Origin: Prorocentrum cordatum
Lineage: Eukaryota > Sar > Dinophyceae > Prorocentrales > Prorocentraceae
Assembly (NCBI GenBank): GCA_963575745.1
Contig: CAUYUJ010021060.1
Span: 210,789 to 274,788 of the forward strand
Direction of reading: 5' to 3'
DNA length: 64,000 nucleotides
Below are positions 1-10,115 of the stretch, one piece after another (the stretch's first letter is position 1; each line of letters starts with the position of its first letter). The position numbers and the translations under genes were made by a program. The notes under the pieces were generated by a model. The model did not search any database. It saw only the letters and a list, made by a program, of their open reading frames with translations, and had not been told where the DNA came from.

Positions 1-1380
1 ATGGACGCGTGTCTGACTGATCACGGTAATTGAGCTGACGCGTGACAAGCAATGCTGTCATACATATGGCAAGCAATGCTGTCATGTTGACGAGTGGCAT
101 TGGGATTGCTGGGCTGATGGGTGGAGGACCAGCATTCCACTTTATGCACTTCTACATGCCAGCGCTTCCTGCATTACTAGGCGACGGCCCTGTCTGACAC
201 ATACCATTCTTGAATTGAGTTGCGAGCGAGGAAGTCAATGATTGTAACTTTCCTTGGTTTAGTGCTAGTGTTCTGTGTGGCACCTTCGCGCCCTCCTTAG
301 ACGATCTTGTCAGGACAGGCAGCCTGCGTTTTGACGATTGGCTGGCTTCTCGCTCGTCCCTACAGGCCGAATCCGTTAGTGGGGCTTCTGCGGGGCAGCT
401 GGGTAACGATTGGCGTGGATTTGGGGTTTGAAGCTGTACCGAAGAGCTTTTCCGAACACTGGGTGACATTGCTGGGGCGGTAAGCCTGTGGAGTCTGCGT
501 GGCCTCTGGGATCACCATGGGAAAAAGGGGTCTCTTCGGAGCTTTCTGGGAGAAGCCTGTAGCAGCTCTTCGAAGGAAGCGGAAAACATCTGCCTGGCTT
601 TCTTGCGAGCAGCGTCTTGGAGCACGTCTTGAGCGGCAAGGACTTACGCTGTACACCCTTGGCACCAGTTCGCTGCTGGGACGGGAAATCGTACACTAGC
701 AGCAGCGGGCAGGCGGAGGGACATTCCAGACGCTTCGCGTAACCTCATCAGCGACCTTGGGCCGATACCCGCTTGGCGGCAGTACTGGCGCTTGGGCCTG
801 CGTGTCCTTTCATCGTTGCTTCCTGGCCTGTGACTGGTTTCGGAAACGATGGCTGACGCACCGGCCCCACCATGGGCAACGGTGTGGATCGTGGAGTGAG
901 AGTTCTGTAGGGCCCTGCCTTTCCTTTGCCCCTGTCTCAGCCGACCCCGCGTACGGCGGTGGTACCTCGTGCTGAGTGGTTCAGCCTTCAGCGTGTCGCT
1001 TCGGTACTACCTGTCTGATGGGCTAGGTTGGCTTCGCGGACTGGCGCCGACCGGGCGACTCTTCCGCTGCATAGCACTGCGGTCTGCTTCACCTCGGTGT
1101 GGCTGGCGCCTAGGTGCGTTCGCCTTAATGTGGAGCATTTTGCTCAATGCGTGTGCACACCTCGCATTCTCTGCGACGTATTACTGCAGGTGCGTTGCCT
1201 GTTGTAGCTAATTCGCCTCGCCTGCTGGCCCAGACGACGCCTTCCGCTCCCTGTCCGCCGCCTCGGAGCCGCCGACCAAAAAGGTAACCTCATCAACCCA
1301 TTCAGAATCGATGCCCAGGCGAGTTGCCCTGATCAGGGATGTGTAGGAACATGCAGTGGAATAGCGGGCTGGGGAAGCCG
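1..1380. other. unassigned unique-looking sequence
   Basis: No coding region, RNA or array can be supported here. All ORFs are short (under about 110 codons), overlap in several frames and match no family I recognise. The only local structure is a 16-bp direct duplication (caagcaatgctgtcat at 46-61 and 70-85, 24 bp apart). Confidence 0.5.
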
Positions 1381-1407
1381 TCGTACCCCAAGAGGGGGAG
1401 GATGGAG

Positions 1408-1690
1408 GAGGAATCGGAGGAATCGGAGGAGGAGGAGGAGGAGGAGGAGGAGGAGAAGGAGGAGGAGGAGGAGGAGGAGGAGGAGGAGGAGGGAGGATGA
1501 GGAGAGGGAGGAGGAGGAGGAGGAGGAGGAGGAGGAGGAGGAGGAGGAGGAGGAGGAGGAGGAGGAGGTGGAGTCGGACGAGGAGGGGAGGAGGAGTAGG
1601 AATGGAGGGGAGGAGGGGGGGATGGGGGGAAGAGGAGGGGGGGGAGGGAGAGGAGGGGGAGGAGGAGGAGGAGGAGGAGGAGGGAAGTGG
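1408..1690 (+). repeat. GGA microsatellite tract
   Basis: Nearly pure (GGA)n purine tract of about 280 bp with sporadic A or T interruptions. The Glu/Arg/Gly-rich ORFs across it are translations of the repeat and not genes. Confidence 0.95.
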
Positions 1691-1719
1691 AGGGAAATAA
1701 GGGCGAGCAGAATGGTCAG

Positions 1720-2910
1720 ATGCCTCTTGGGTGCCTCCCGTTTGGATGTCTCTTGAAGGCTTCCTGGAGTCCCCTTGGGGTGTTTTGGGGGCCTCTTGGC
1801 GGTTCGGGTTCTCTTGGGTCGTCTTGGGTGCCTGGGGGGAGCATCTTAGGGCCTCTTGGTGGTCTCTTGGGAACCTGTTGGGAACCTCTTTGGGGCCTCT
1901 TGGGGTTTCCTGGGCGCTTCTTGGGGCCCTCTTGAGGCACTCTTGGAAGGCTTGGGGGCTGCCTTGGGGCCATCTTGGAGGATATCAATCAACGAGAAGG
2001 AGCTGTCAATTATGCCCCCCCCCCCCCCCCCCCTTTGGAGCCCCCAAAGTCGCCTCGTGGGGCCCTGTTGGGGCGCTCTTGGGGCGCTCTTGTGCGCTCC
2101 TTGGGCTGCCTTGGGGCCATCTTGGGCCTCTCTCGGGGCCCTCTCGGGCTATCTGGCGCCATCTTGAGGCCTTGGGGGCCAATCGGAAGCGAAAACGGAT
2201 TTCGGTAGGGTTTGAACGGGTTTTGGCCTCGTGGGGGCCTCCTTGGGAGTCTCCGTGGCCACTTGGACCCATCTTGGGGCCATCATGGGGCCTCTTGGAG
2301 GCATCTTGGCGGCCGTCTTGAACTAGCTTGGGCCATCTTGCGCCATCTTGGATGCCATCTCGAAGCATCTGGGACCCTCTCGGACCCCTCTTGAGTCACA
2401 CGCGCCGAAGGATACACCCGAAAAGCCCAAACCCTTCAAAACCCTTGTGTGTTTCAATGTTTTTGTTGATCAAAGAGGGGGGGGTCTTCAATTAGGCCCC
2501 CCCTTTGGAGGCCCGAACGTCACCTCTTAGGGCCCTCTCGGGGGGCTCTTGGGGCGCTCTTGGGTGGTCTTGGGCCCATCTTGGGGCCTTCTTGGGTCTC
2601 TCTTGCGTCCTTCTTGGGCTCGTTTGGAGCCATCCTGCGCCCTCGGGAGCCCATCCGACGCGAAAGGGCGAAACGGCCAACATTATCGATTTCCTTGGGT
2701 GTGTGAAGCATTTTGGCCTCGTGGGGCCCTCTTTGGGAGGCTCCGACGCCACTTGGACCACTCGTGTACTGTGGGAAGCCGTATTGAGCGATCTTGTGTT
2801 ATGGTTGGCCATCTTGGAGGTCATCTTGGGATCTCTGACGCCTTCTGGGGGCCTTCTTGGGCCATCTGGTGCGCTCCAACACCTCGCGGGGCGCCCCGTC
2901 CAGGTCCAGG
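1720..2910 (+). repeat. CTTGGGGCC-family dispersed repeat, copy 1
   Basis: Dense imperfect repetition of short units such as ctcttggggc, gccatcttgg and ccttcttggg. Two longer sub-blocks recur inside it, near 2160-2300 and 2640-2790. Each has a GACGCGAAA/GAAGCGAAA motif, then ggcctcgtgggg, then ctccgtggccacttgga. C- and G-runs lie at 2012-2033 and 2477-2484. The same family recurs at 7.44-7.88, 52.33-52.5 and 53.32-53.93 kb, and inverted at 26.03-26.55 kb. The Trp/Leu/Gly-rich ORFs here are repeat translations. Confidence 0.85.
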
Positions 2911-3640
2911 AGTAGGGGGTAGGGGGAGGGGTCAAGACACCCTGCCCGTCCGCAAGCCGTCTCGCTCACTCCCACCCGCCCTCCCAACACATAAGTAACA
3001 CCCGAGCAGCAGCATGTTCAGCGGTAGTCTTTGGATAGGCACGTCATGGGACCAAAACAGACCCCATGTGCGCAACGCTAGGGCGAGGTGGGCCAGGCGT
3101 GCCAGGCGCGCGACGCGCGCCAGGTGCGCCAGGCACCTCTGTGGTTCAAGCGTGCCGAGCACACCTGGTGCGCTAGATGCGCCACGTGATCCACGTGCGC
3201 CATGTGTACCGCATGCTCCAGTCGCGCCAGGTGCGCCATGTTCGGGACACGCGCAGAGTGTGCCAGGTGCGCCTCCGCACGTGGCAGTACACATCGGTAA
3301 ACATGTCGCCCCCACCACCCTTATCGAAAACCAGCGCGCAATCGCGGCGGGGTGGCCATCATGGCGTCTGGTGGGCCTGCACATAGCAGGAAATATGCCA
3401 GCATCGCCGCCGCCCCAGTCAAAAGCCAACGCATAGTGATCGCGGGGTGCACGCGCATTATCCAGATTTTGCCTCGAAGTGCTTTTTGTATTGTTGTGTG
3501 GCAGGGATGCTGGCCCTGCGCGCAGCAGACAACATGCGGCACCCCCGCCATCCCAGTCAAAAATATCGTGGCCAAAAGCACAACCATATGCGGTTGTGAG
3601 TATCGCCGTTGTGGGTATCGCCTTCGGTGTATCTCCTTAC
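2910..3640. other. non-coding spacer with imperfect GCGCCAGGTG repeats
   Basis: From about 3080 to 3290 the sequence cycles through gcgccaggtgcgcca-like words. From 3330 to 3570 a loosely repeated segment appears twice: a short block ending in cccagtcaaaa occurs near 3414 and 3561, each followed by about 60 bp of related sequence. No gene is supported. Confidence 0.5.
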
Positions 3641-4912
3641 GGGGCCACGAAGCGTGTAAAAGGGTGCGGCGGAATGGGGCGGGGGCGCATGCGGGTGCCG
3701 CCATTGGATCTTTCGGTGGCGCCCCAAATGGGGCCACGAACTGTGTGAGGGGTGTGCCCAAATGGAGCGGGGCCGCCATGCGTGAGGGGCGTGCTGATAT
3801 GAGCGCGGGGAGGCGCATGTGGTCACAGCCGTTGGGGCCTTCGGTGGAGCTCCTCATGGGGCCACGAAGCGCCGTACTGGGTGGCGCGGGACGCATGTGG
3901 TCACAGCCACTCGGGCTTTCGGTGGAGCTTCTTATTGGGCCACGAAGCGCTGTATTGGGTGGCGCGGGGCGCATGTGGTCACTGCCTTGGGGGCCTTCGT
4001 TGGAGCCCCATGGGGCCACGAAGCGCCGTATTGGGTGGCGCGGGACGCTTGTGGTCACAGCCACTGGGGCCTTCGGTGGAGCTCCTCATGGGGCCACGAA
4101 GCGCCGTACTGGGTGGCGTGGGGCGCATGCGGTCACAGCCACTGGGGCCTTCAGTGGAGCTCCCCATGGGGCCACGAAGCGCCGTACTGGGTGGCGCGGG
4201 ACGCTTGAGGTCACAGCCACTGGGGCTTTCGGTGGGGTTCCCTATGGGGCCTCGAAGCGCCGTATTGGGTGGCGCGGGACGCATTTGGTCACAGCCACTG
4301 GGGTTTTCGGTGGATCTCCTCATGTGGCCACGAAGCGCCGTACTAGGTGGCGCGGGACGCTCGTGGTCACAGCGGGACGCATGTGGTCACAGCCGCTGGG
4401 GCCTTCGGTCGAGCTCCCCATGGGGCCACGAAACGCCGTACTGGGTGGCGCGGGACGCATGTGGTCACAGCCGCTGGGGCTTTCGGTGGATCTCCTCATG
4501 GGGCCACGAAGCGCCGTACTGGGTGGCGCGGGACGCATGTGGTCACGGACACTCTGGCTTTCGGTGGAGCTTCTTATTGGGCCACGAAGCGCTGTATTGG
4601 GTGGCGCGGGGCGCATGTGGTCACAGCCACTGGGGCCTTCGGTGGAGCTCCTCATGTGGCCATGAAGCACCGTACTGGGTGGCGCGGGGCGCATGTGGTC
4701 ACAGCCACAGGGTTTTCGGTGGAGCCTTACGGGGCCACGAAATGCCGTACCGGGCGGCGCAGAACGCATGTGGTCACTGCCTTTGGGGCCTTCGGTGGAG
4801 CTCCCCACGGGGCCACGAAGCGCTGTATTGGGTGGCGCGGGGCGCATGTGGTCACAGCCACTGGGGCCTTCGGTGGAGCTCCTATGGGGCCACGACACGT
4901 TGTACTGTGTGC
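3640..4912 (+). repeat. 78-bp satellite array, copy 1
   Basis: About 14-16 head-to-tail units with a spacing of 78 bp: the word ggtcacagcc falls at 3821, 3899, 3977, 4053 and 4131. Each unit has a ggtcacagcc block, then ttcggtggagctcc, then catggggccacgaagcg, then actgggtggcgcggga. The first units (3640-3800) are more diverged. 78 is a multiple of 3, so all frames stay open, giving long 26-residue-repeat ORFs that I do not take as genes. The array ends in a tail with ggacatgcggag, which also follows the copies near 34.5 and 57.2 kb. Confidence 0.92.
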
Positions 4913-4964
4913 GCTGAAACGGTGGACATGCGGAGGGCAGAGGCAGGGATGGGAAGAGGGAAGA

Positions 4965-5015
4965 TGTGGAGGAGGAGGAGGAGGAGGAGGAGGAGGAGGA
5001 GGAGGAGGAGGCGAG
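4965..5015 (+). repeat. short GGA tract
   Basis: About 45 bp of nearly perfect (GGA)n directly after the tail of the 78-bp array. Confidence 0.9.
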
Positions 5016-5019
5016 AAAG

Positions 5020-5870
5020 GACGTTTGAAGTACGTTTGGGAGGAGGAACGCGGGGCGCTGTCACGTATAAACGAGGACCCAACGCCACAGGATGGTTGGG
5101 AATAACACAAAGTGCTCGCGGCCCCCCCGTCATGACCCAAGATTTTGTCCCACTGTGGATTTCACAATGTTCTTTGACAGGGATGGTGGGGGGGGGGCTG
5201 GCGTTGGTCTTGGTTGGCTGCTGGTCGCCTAGGGGAGGTGTTGATTCTCATTTATTAGGGAACAGTGGTAAACCCTTCCCCACAGGGGAAGAAGGGGTGG
5301 TTGGAAGAGGAAACGCCCAAAACCACTCACGCCCAGAGGGCTGGTGGGATTTGGCGAGGAGGAGGAGGAGGAGGAGGAGGAGGAGGAAGAGGAGGAGGAG
5401 GGAGGAGAAGGATGGTGACAAAGAGGGGAGGATGATGGGACACGAGGTGTATCGAAAGCCTGGCGTACGAGGAGACGTGACTGCTGGAAGCAGGGGGAGC
5501 AGAGGGACAAGGATGATGAGAAGGAGAGGGATAGGCACAAATACGTCAGCGACATTGCCTCTAACACCGCAGTGTGCAGCACCGACCGAGACCAGTAGCG
5601 GCGCCGTGCAGACCTGGGACCTGGAGAATGCCGCGCCTCCTCGCCCGCTGCCTCCTCTCCTCGCTCTTCCCCCTTCCCTGCCCCCTCCTGCTCGCGAGCG
5701 ACAGGGTCGGAGTTGGCACCCGTGGCGTCGGTCTGGCACAGCTCGGGTGATGCCCTCTCTCTCTCTCTCCCTCTCTCCCTCAGCTGCTTTTGGTGTGCTC
5801 ACCTCCCGACCTTTGATGGCGCCGCCCATCGTTGCGGCCATCCCTGCTCCCTCCTCTCTCCCCCCCGCGC
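5020..5870. other. spacer with dispersed repeat fragment and GGA/CT tracts
   Basis: Contains a GGA tract at about 5358-5405, a CT-rich tract at 5752-5785, and a block around 5290-5355 ending in cagagggctggtgggatt. That word recurs near 7994-8022 in related context, so it is a dispersed repeat. Any 5' part of the carrier-like gene to the right cannot be delimited here. Confidence 0.5.
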
Positions 5871-5878
5871 TGCCAGGC

Positions 5879-6365
5879 ACGGCCGCGCTGGAGACCTTTA
5901 TCACGTTCGGGTCGCAGAGCCGCAACGCGCAGATGGCCTACAACGCCCAGGGTGCCAGGCCCGCCGTGGAGCTGTTCAGCCCCTGCCGGCCCTGGGGCCC
6001 CGGGGCGCCGCTGTTCGTGCTCAGGAACTTGTCGGGCAGTGCCACGTGTGTGGGGGGGGGGGCACGAGGGGGCCACCGCGTCCTCGAAGTCGAAAGCCTT
6101 GGAGGAGGGCGGACGAGGAGCGAGGGGGCATTAGGGCGCTTCTGCTCGTCCTCGGGAGGTTCTCGGGGTCCAGGCGGGCCCGTTTCTTTGAGGAGGTGGC
6201 CACCCCCTTGTTGTGACCCCACCGGCACTGCCTGGAGGAACTTCTGCGGCATGAGCGGGATCCGGTGGCTGAGCCCCCGCTTCCAGTCGGCGCTGCAGCC
6301 CGTACTGCCTGTCGGGGCACGGGAGCTTGTCTCCGACCTCCTCCCGGGGGCGTCCAAGAGAGGGG
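5879..6365 (+). pseudogene. possible exon(s) of a mitochondrial-carrier-like membrane protein
   Basis: Seen: in one frame (same phase as the 6701 exon) there is an open stretch with ALETFITFGSQSR, then GAPLFVLRNLSG, and a second segment at about 6225-6350 with GIRWLSPRFQSALQPVLP. An AG acceptor-like site (ctgccag) precedes position 5879. Between the two segments (about 6035-6220) the frame is open but low-complexity and G-rich, so an intron is likely there. Known: mitochondrial carriers are three repeats of about 100 residues, each with a Pro-containing helix, a matrix loop and an even-numbered helix. Inference: these segments would be earlier repeat(s) of the protein whose last repeat is encoded at 6701-6997. 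I typed this as pseudogene because no complete reading frame or start is visible. It may be an intron-containing gene with non-canonical dinoflagellate splice sites. Confidence 0.3.
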
Positions 6366-6700
6366 GTGAGGACCAGGGGTGCGTGGGCATCCTGTCCAGG
6401 GCAATGTACACATTGTTCATTTCTAGTTCTTCGAACAGTCATTGATTTGTTTTGGGGCCAAGATCCTTTCATTTCTAATTGTTCTATCCTGGGCCTCTTC
6501 CTGGCCACTGGGGGGCCAGGAACAATTAGAAACGAGCACAATTAGAAATGAGCGCGATTAGAAATGAACGACGTGTACTCTCCTAGATCGCATGGTGCAT
6601 GGCCTCTTCTTCTTCTTCTTTCCCTGCTCTCCCCGCTCCGCCCTGGTCCGCGCGCGTGCCTCGTGCCATGCTGCGCGAACCGCTGACCCCCCTCTTCCCA

Positions 6701-6997
6701 GTCTCCTCTTCGGCGCACCCGGTCCTCGCATCTTCGCTGACGTGCGCGGTGTCGGCCCCGCTGAATCTTGCGTGGACGTACGTGGTCACGACCCCGAGCC
6801 TGTGGACCGCCACCGCGCAGGAGCGCTGCTGGGGCGTGCTCGCGTTCCTGCGGCGGCAGTACGTGTCGGACTCTGGTGGGCTGAGCCGCCTGGCAGCCAG
6901 GGACCTGTCCGTGCGCTGCATCTACATCGCCAGCTGCTTCACCATGTTCGCTGGCATCGAGCGCCTGTGTCTGTCTTGCTGGCCGTCCTCGTGCTGA
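6701..6997 (+). CDS. possible terminal exon: last repeat of a mitochondrial-carrier-like protein
   Basis: Seen: after an acceptor-like cttcccag at 6693-6700 the frame reads about 98 residues to a TGA at 6995. The layout is SSLTCAVSAPLNLAWTYVV (a Pro-kinked hydrophobic helix), a short polar loop, GVLAFLRRQY, GGLSRLAARDLSVR, and a second hydrophobic helix with YIASCFTMFAGIERL. Known: solute carrier family 25 repeats follow this order, with a Px[DE]xx[KR] motif, a Gly-rich loop and an even helix. Here the motif is PLNLAW, so the acidic and basic residues are missing. Inference: a diverged mitochondrial or organelle carrier whose transported substrate cannot be guessed. The region is GC-rich and free of simple repeats, unlike its surroundings, and a strong hairpin follows the stop codon. 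A chance ORF remains possible. Confidence 0.4.
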   Translation, partial: VSSSAHPVLASSLTCAVSAPLNLAWTYVVTTPSLWTATAQERCWGVLAFLRRQYVSDSGGLSRLAARDLSVRCIYIASCFTMFAGIERLCLSCWPSSC

Positions 6998-7003
6998 AAA
7001 TGG

Positions 7004-7043
7004 CGATGCGCCGCCCGGCGCTAAGCGGGCGGCGGCTTCGCAT
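7004..7043 (+). terminator. strong stem-loop just after the stop codon
   Basis: Inverted repeat gccgcccg (7010-7017) / cgggcggc (7026-7033) with an 8-base loop. It is extended outward by gatgcg near 7005 and cgcatc near 7037 across a small bulge. It lies 12 bases after the stop of the carrier-like exon. A role in 3' end formation is inference only. Confidence 0.4.
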
Positions 7044-7435
7044 CCTGGCTTCTTCGCCCGCGATCGCACCAGAGTTCAGTTCGTTGAATCTTCACGCCTC
7101 TGCCTTCTCTCCCGCTCCCCGCTTCTGTCCCTGTCCATGCGCCAGAGAGTAGCTGTTCTCAGGCACAAGGCATTACAGGTTCTCTGTGGAGCTGGCAGAA
7201 AAGACCTCGTTCCGAGGGGCCACGGAGCAGGGCCCCCCAGGGTCACAACGAGGGGTCACAACCGACGACCAACCGAGTCAGATCTCAAGGTCCACGTTGC
7301 CACAAGGCCATGGGAGGGGCTCGAGTGCGCCACTTTGAGCACCTCCAAACGGTAATTCGATTGTTCTGACCAGCTACGCGCCGTCCCGTCCTTGATCGGA
7401 GGCCGTCCGCGATAGGTAAGCATGTAGTGAAGCAG
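7044..7435. other. unassigned spacer
   Basis: No repeat array, no supportable ORF and no RNA gene recognised. Confidence 0.4.
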
Positions 7436-7439
7436 AGAT

Positions 7440-7885
7440 GCCTAAATTTGTGCTCTTGGAGTTCTTTTTTGAAAGGTCCTGCGGTCCTTATGGGGCTCTC
7501 TTGTCCCCCCCCTCCCGGAACCTTCAGCACCACCTCTTGGAGCCCTCATGGGGCGCTCTCGGGCGCTCATGGGGCCGTCTTGAGGGCCTCGTGGGCCCCT
7601 CTGGGGGCTCTCTTGGGCGATCTTGGGGCCGTCGTGAGGCCTCAACAGCCCATTGGACGCGAAAAGGCGAGAAGGCAACACACACACACACACGCACACA
7701 CGCACACAACGGTTTTCTTTGCGCTTCTGAATGATGGAACTATCTTGTGGCTCTCTTGGAGCCTCTTGGAGGCATGGAGGCCAGCTTGAACCATTTTGAG
7801 CTATCTTGGGCCGTCTTTGAGGCCATCCTGGAGCACTGGAGGCCCTGGTGAAGCCATCTCGGGCCATTTTGGGCCATTTTGGGCG
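7440..7885 (+). repeat. CTTGGGGCC-family dispersed repeat, copy 2
   Basis: Same word composition as 1.72-2.91 kb: tcttggggcc, ctcttggagcc, and the GGACGCGAAAAGG block at about 7654. It carries a (CA)n tract at 7678-7708 that replaces sequence found in the other copy. Confidence 0.8.
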
Positions 7886-8125
7886 CTCTGACCTCTCGCG
7901 ACCCCCCCATAAACCTCAGGGAGGGGAGGGGGAGGCTACCCCTCCCCGAAGGGAAGAGGGTTTTTGGAAAAGGAACAACCAGATCATCAGACCACCTGCG
8001 TCCAGAGGGCTGGTGGGATTTCAGATTGGAGGGCTGAAGTGGAGACAAGAGAAAGCCCATCTCACGAAACCGATCATCTCTCCCTGAGGGTATCCTAGAT
8101 GAGCCCGGCGCGACCCCAACTAGGG
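7886..8125. repeat. dispersed repeat fragment
   Basis: Shares cagagggctggtgggatt and the preceding GAAGAGGGTTTTTGG-like stretch with about 5290-5355. Otherwise unassigned. Confidence 0.5.
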
Positions 8126-8139
8126 GAAAGCTTCCTGAG

Positions 8140-8675
8140 TGGTATTGCTCTGCCTTGCTCTGCATTGCTCTGCATTGCTTTGCACTGCTCCGCATGTATT
8201 TGCCTTGCTTGGCGTTGCATGGCATTGCCTGGTATTGTTTGCAACTACTGCTTTGCATTGCGTCGCATGGCTTTGAATTGCTTGGAGTTGCGTGGCATTG
8301 CTTTTCGTTACTTGTCGTTGCTTGGCGTTGTTTTGCATTGCCCAGTGTTGCTTTGCATTGCATGGCGTCGCTTTGAGTTGCTCTGCGTGGCTTTGCATTG
8401 CTTGGCATAGACTTGCATTGCTTTTCAATGCTGGGCATTGCATGGTATTGATTGGCATTGCTTTGCATTGCTCGGCGTTGCTTGGCAGTATTTGCATTGC
8501 TTGGTATTGTTCTGCATTGCTTGACGTTCCTTGGCCTTGCTCGGCCTTCCTTGGCATTGCTTGGCATTGCTCGGCGTTGCTGTGCATTGCTTCGCATTGA
8601 TTAGCGTTGCGTGGTTTGGTGCTGAATGGCGCTGCTTTGCGTTGCCTGGTGTTGCTTAGCATTGCTTGATGCTGT
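8140..8675 (+). repeat. 10-bp satellite (GCATTGCTTT-type)
   Basis: About 540 bp of imperfect 10-11-bp units (gcattgctttgcattgctcg and variants). All six frames show repetitive ORFs, which I do not accept as genes. Confidence 0.9.
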
Positions 8676-8790
8676 AGGAAACAGGATTGAGCAACCCGAG
8701 GAATACAGTAAGGACGCAAGGCCAATACCAAACAACCTGAGGAATGCAGGACAACCGTGTTAGGCCGCGTTGACCCCCAAACAGTGTGCT
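8676..8790. repeat. short dispersed segment (AACCTGAGGAATGCAG)
   Basis: The word caacctgaggaatgcag with related flanks occurs near 8735 and again near 27350, each close to a GTGCAA repeat. Confidence 0.45.
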
Positions 8791-8792
8791 TC

Positions 8793-9115
8793 TAGCAACT
8801 TATGTTGTGCACTCTATATTGCGCAATCTATGTGGTGCACCCTAGGTGATGCACCCTATGTGTTGCAATATGTGTTGTGCCACCTTGGGTGCAATCTATG
8901 TTGTGCAATCTGTGGTGTGCACTTTGTTGTGTGCAATGATGTGCAACCTATGTGGTGCATTATGTTGCGTGTTATCGATGTTGTGCAATCTGCGTGGTGC
9001 AAACTATGCGGTGCAATCTCTGGTCTGTAATTTATGTTGTGCAATCTACGCGGTGAAATATGTGTTGTGCAACATAGGTGTTGCAACCTATGTGGTGCAA
9101 TCGATGCGGTGCAAT
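8793..9115 (+). repeat. 15-bp GTGCAA array (unit A)
   Basis: About 20 imperfect copies of a 15-mer close to tatgttgtgcaatct. Short arrays of the same 15-mer open units B (10125-10240) and D (14335-14415) and, inverted, unit E (17615-17890). Lone copies mark unit junctions near 13048 and 15855 and occur at 27025-27065. Confidence 0.9.
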
Positions 9116-9365
9116 TTACTTGCCGAGTCTGGAATTGTCAATTCCACTGCTCGTGCGATCCTCCCACCCACCCGCCCGCAACTTGGTTTGCAAAACCGAT
9201 GCGGGAGCGATTGCGATGAGTGCTGGGTGTTGGCTGGTGCATCTCTGCGGCCGCGCTAGCCCGCGAATGCTCGCGCGGGCAGCGGTCAGCTAGTTTGGCG
9301 CGACCGACGCGAACGCGGTGGCGCTGACCGCTCGGCGCGTCCCAGCGGGCACTTCAGTGCGAGTC

Positions 9366-9680
9366 GGCGACTTGGGCGGGCGCGGTATCATGGCAACGTC
9401 GACAACGGTAGACCCGATGATGATAGTAGCGATGCCGGTGGCGATGCTGACAGCGACGACGGGGCAGCCAGTGACGGCGCCGATGCTGATCACGCCGACG
9501 ACGATGATGGCGTCTTCGCGTCGGTGATGAAGGTTTTGGAAGGAATTCGAAGTGCGCGCGCGGCAGACTCGCGAGAATGGCTCGCAAGGTATTATTTGAC
9601 ATGGATCGTGCCACTCCAGCACGTTCGCAAGGGCGTTCGAACGATTTCGACATGCGCGCGCGCGAAGCCCGTTTGGTAGA
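9366..9680 (+). pseudogene. decayed acidic ORF inside composite unit A (unknown protein)
   Basis: Seen: one frame runs from about 9360 to a TAG near 9679. It reads an Asp/Ser/Ala/Gly-rich acidic stretch (PDDDSSDAGGDADSDD, about 45 residues) and then a non-repetitive part with VMKVLEGIRSARAADSREW and YYLTWIVPL. The matching place in inverted unit E gives RNARATDARDW and YYLTRTVP in a similar arrangement, with conservative changes (S/N, E/D, I/V). Inference: the composite repeat carries remains of a real protein-coding sequence with an acidic domain. I know no family for it. No clear start codon is present, and the E copy has stops and a frame change. Confidence 0.4.
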
Positions 9681-10115
9681 ATTTAATGAACGTGTTCAAG
9701 AACTTATGGTTCCCTTCAGAATTCGCAAGAGCGCGGGCGCACGCTTTTGTTGAGCATCCGGTTTGCGAAACCGTTATTTTCATATGTTTTTTTGGACACT
9801 CGATTTTGAGATGCTTCCGGCACCGAATGTTTTTGCAGGGATTCCGGCATGCGCGCGCGACGACGCGCGCGTGTGCACTTCGTTCAATTCTTTTGCAAGG
9901 GATTGTTGGAAACTCATGGTTTTTGATCAACGAGTGCGCGCGCATAGTTTTTTTGCAAGGGAACCGAGGGGGGCCGGTACCAGCCTGGCTGGGATAGTAT
10001 GAACTCGCAGGTAGGATGGACATGGGGTCAGAATCGTTTGAATTTTGCATAGGCTCCCCGCGATTCGATAAGTCCGGGGGCGAGGGTGGTAGAACCTATT
10101 TCCTTTAGAAAGGGG

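Larger units (their letters stand above)
8793..10115 (+). repeat. composite repeat unit A
   Basis: Ordered blocks: (1) a 15-bp GTGCAA array, 8793-9115; (2) a block with cccacccgcccgcaacttgg, about 9135-9205; (3) a GC-rich block with a decayed acidic ORF, 9205-9670; (4) an AT/GC-contrasting block with gcgcgcgcgacgacgcgcgc, 9670-9960; (5) a block with gggatagtatgaact and ggatggacatg, 9985-10040; (6) a terminal hairpin ttcctttagaaagg at about 10098-10115. The same order is seen in units B, C and D and inverted in E. Unit A keeps block 3 as unique sequence where B-D have a CGA microsatellite. Confidence 0.85.

Noticed and set aside
3881-6445. 854-codon plus-strand ORF
   Set aside because: The first 350 codons translate the 78-bp satellite, then a GGA tract follows. 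Only the last part is considered, as carrier-like exons.
8793-9115. CRISPR-like array (regular short repeats)
   Set aside because: The 15-bp units are contiguous with no unique spacers, and the DNA is eukaryotic.
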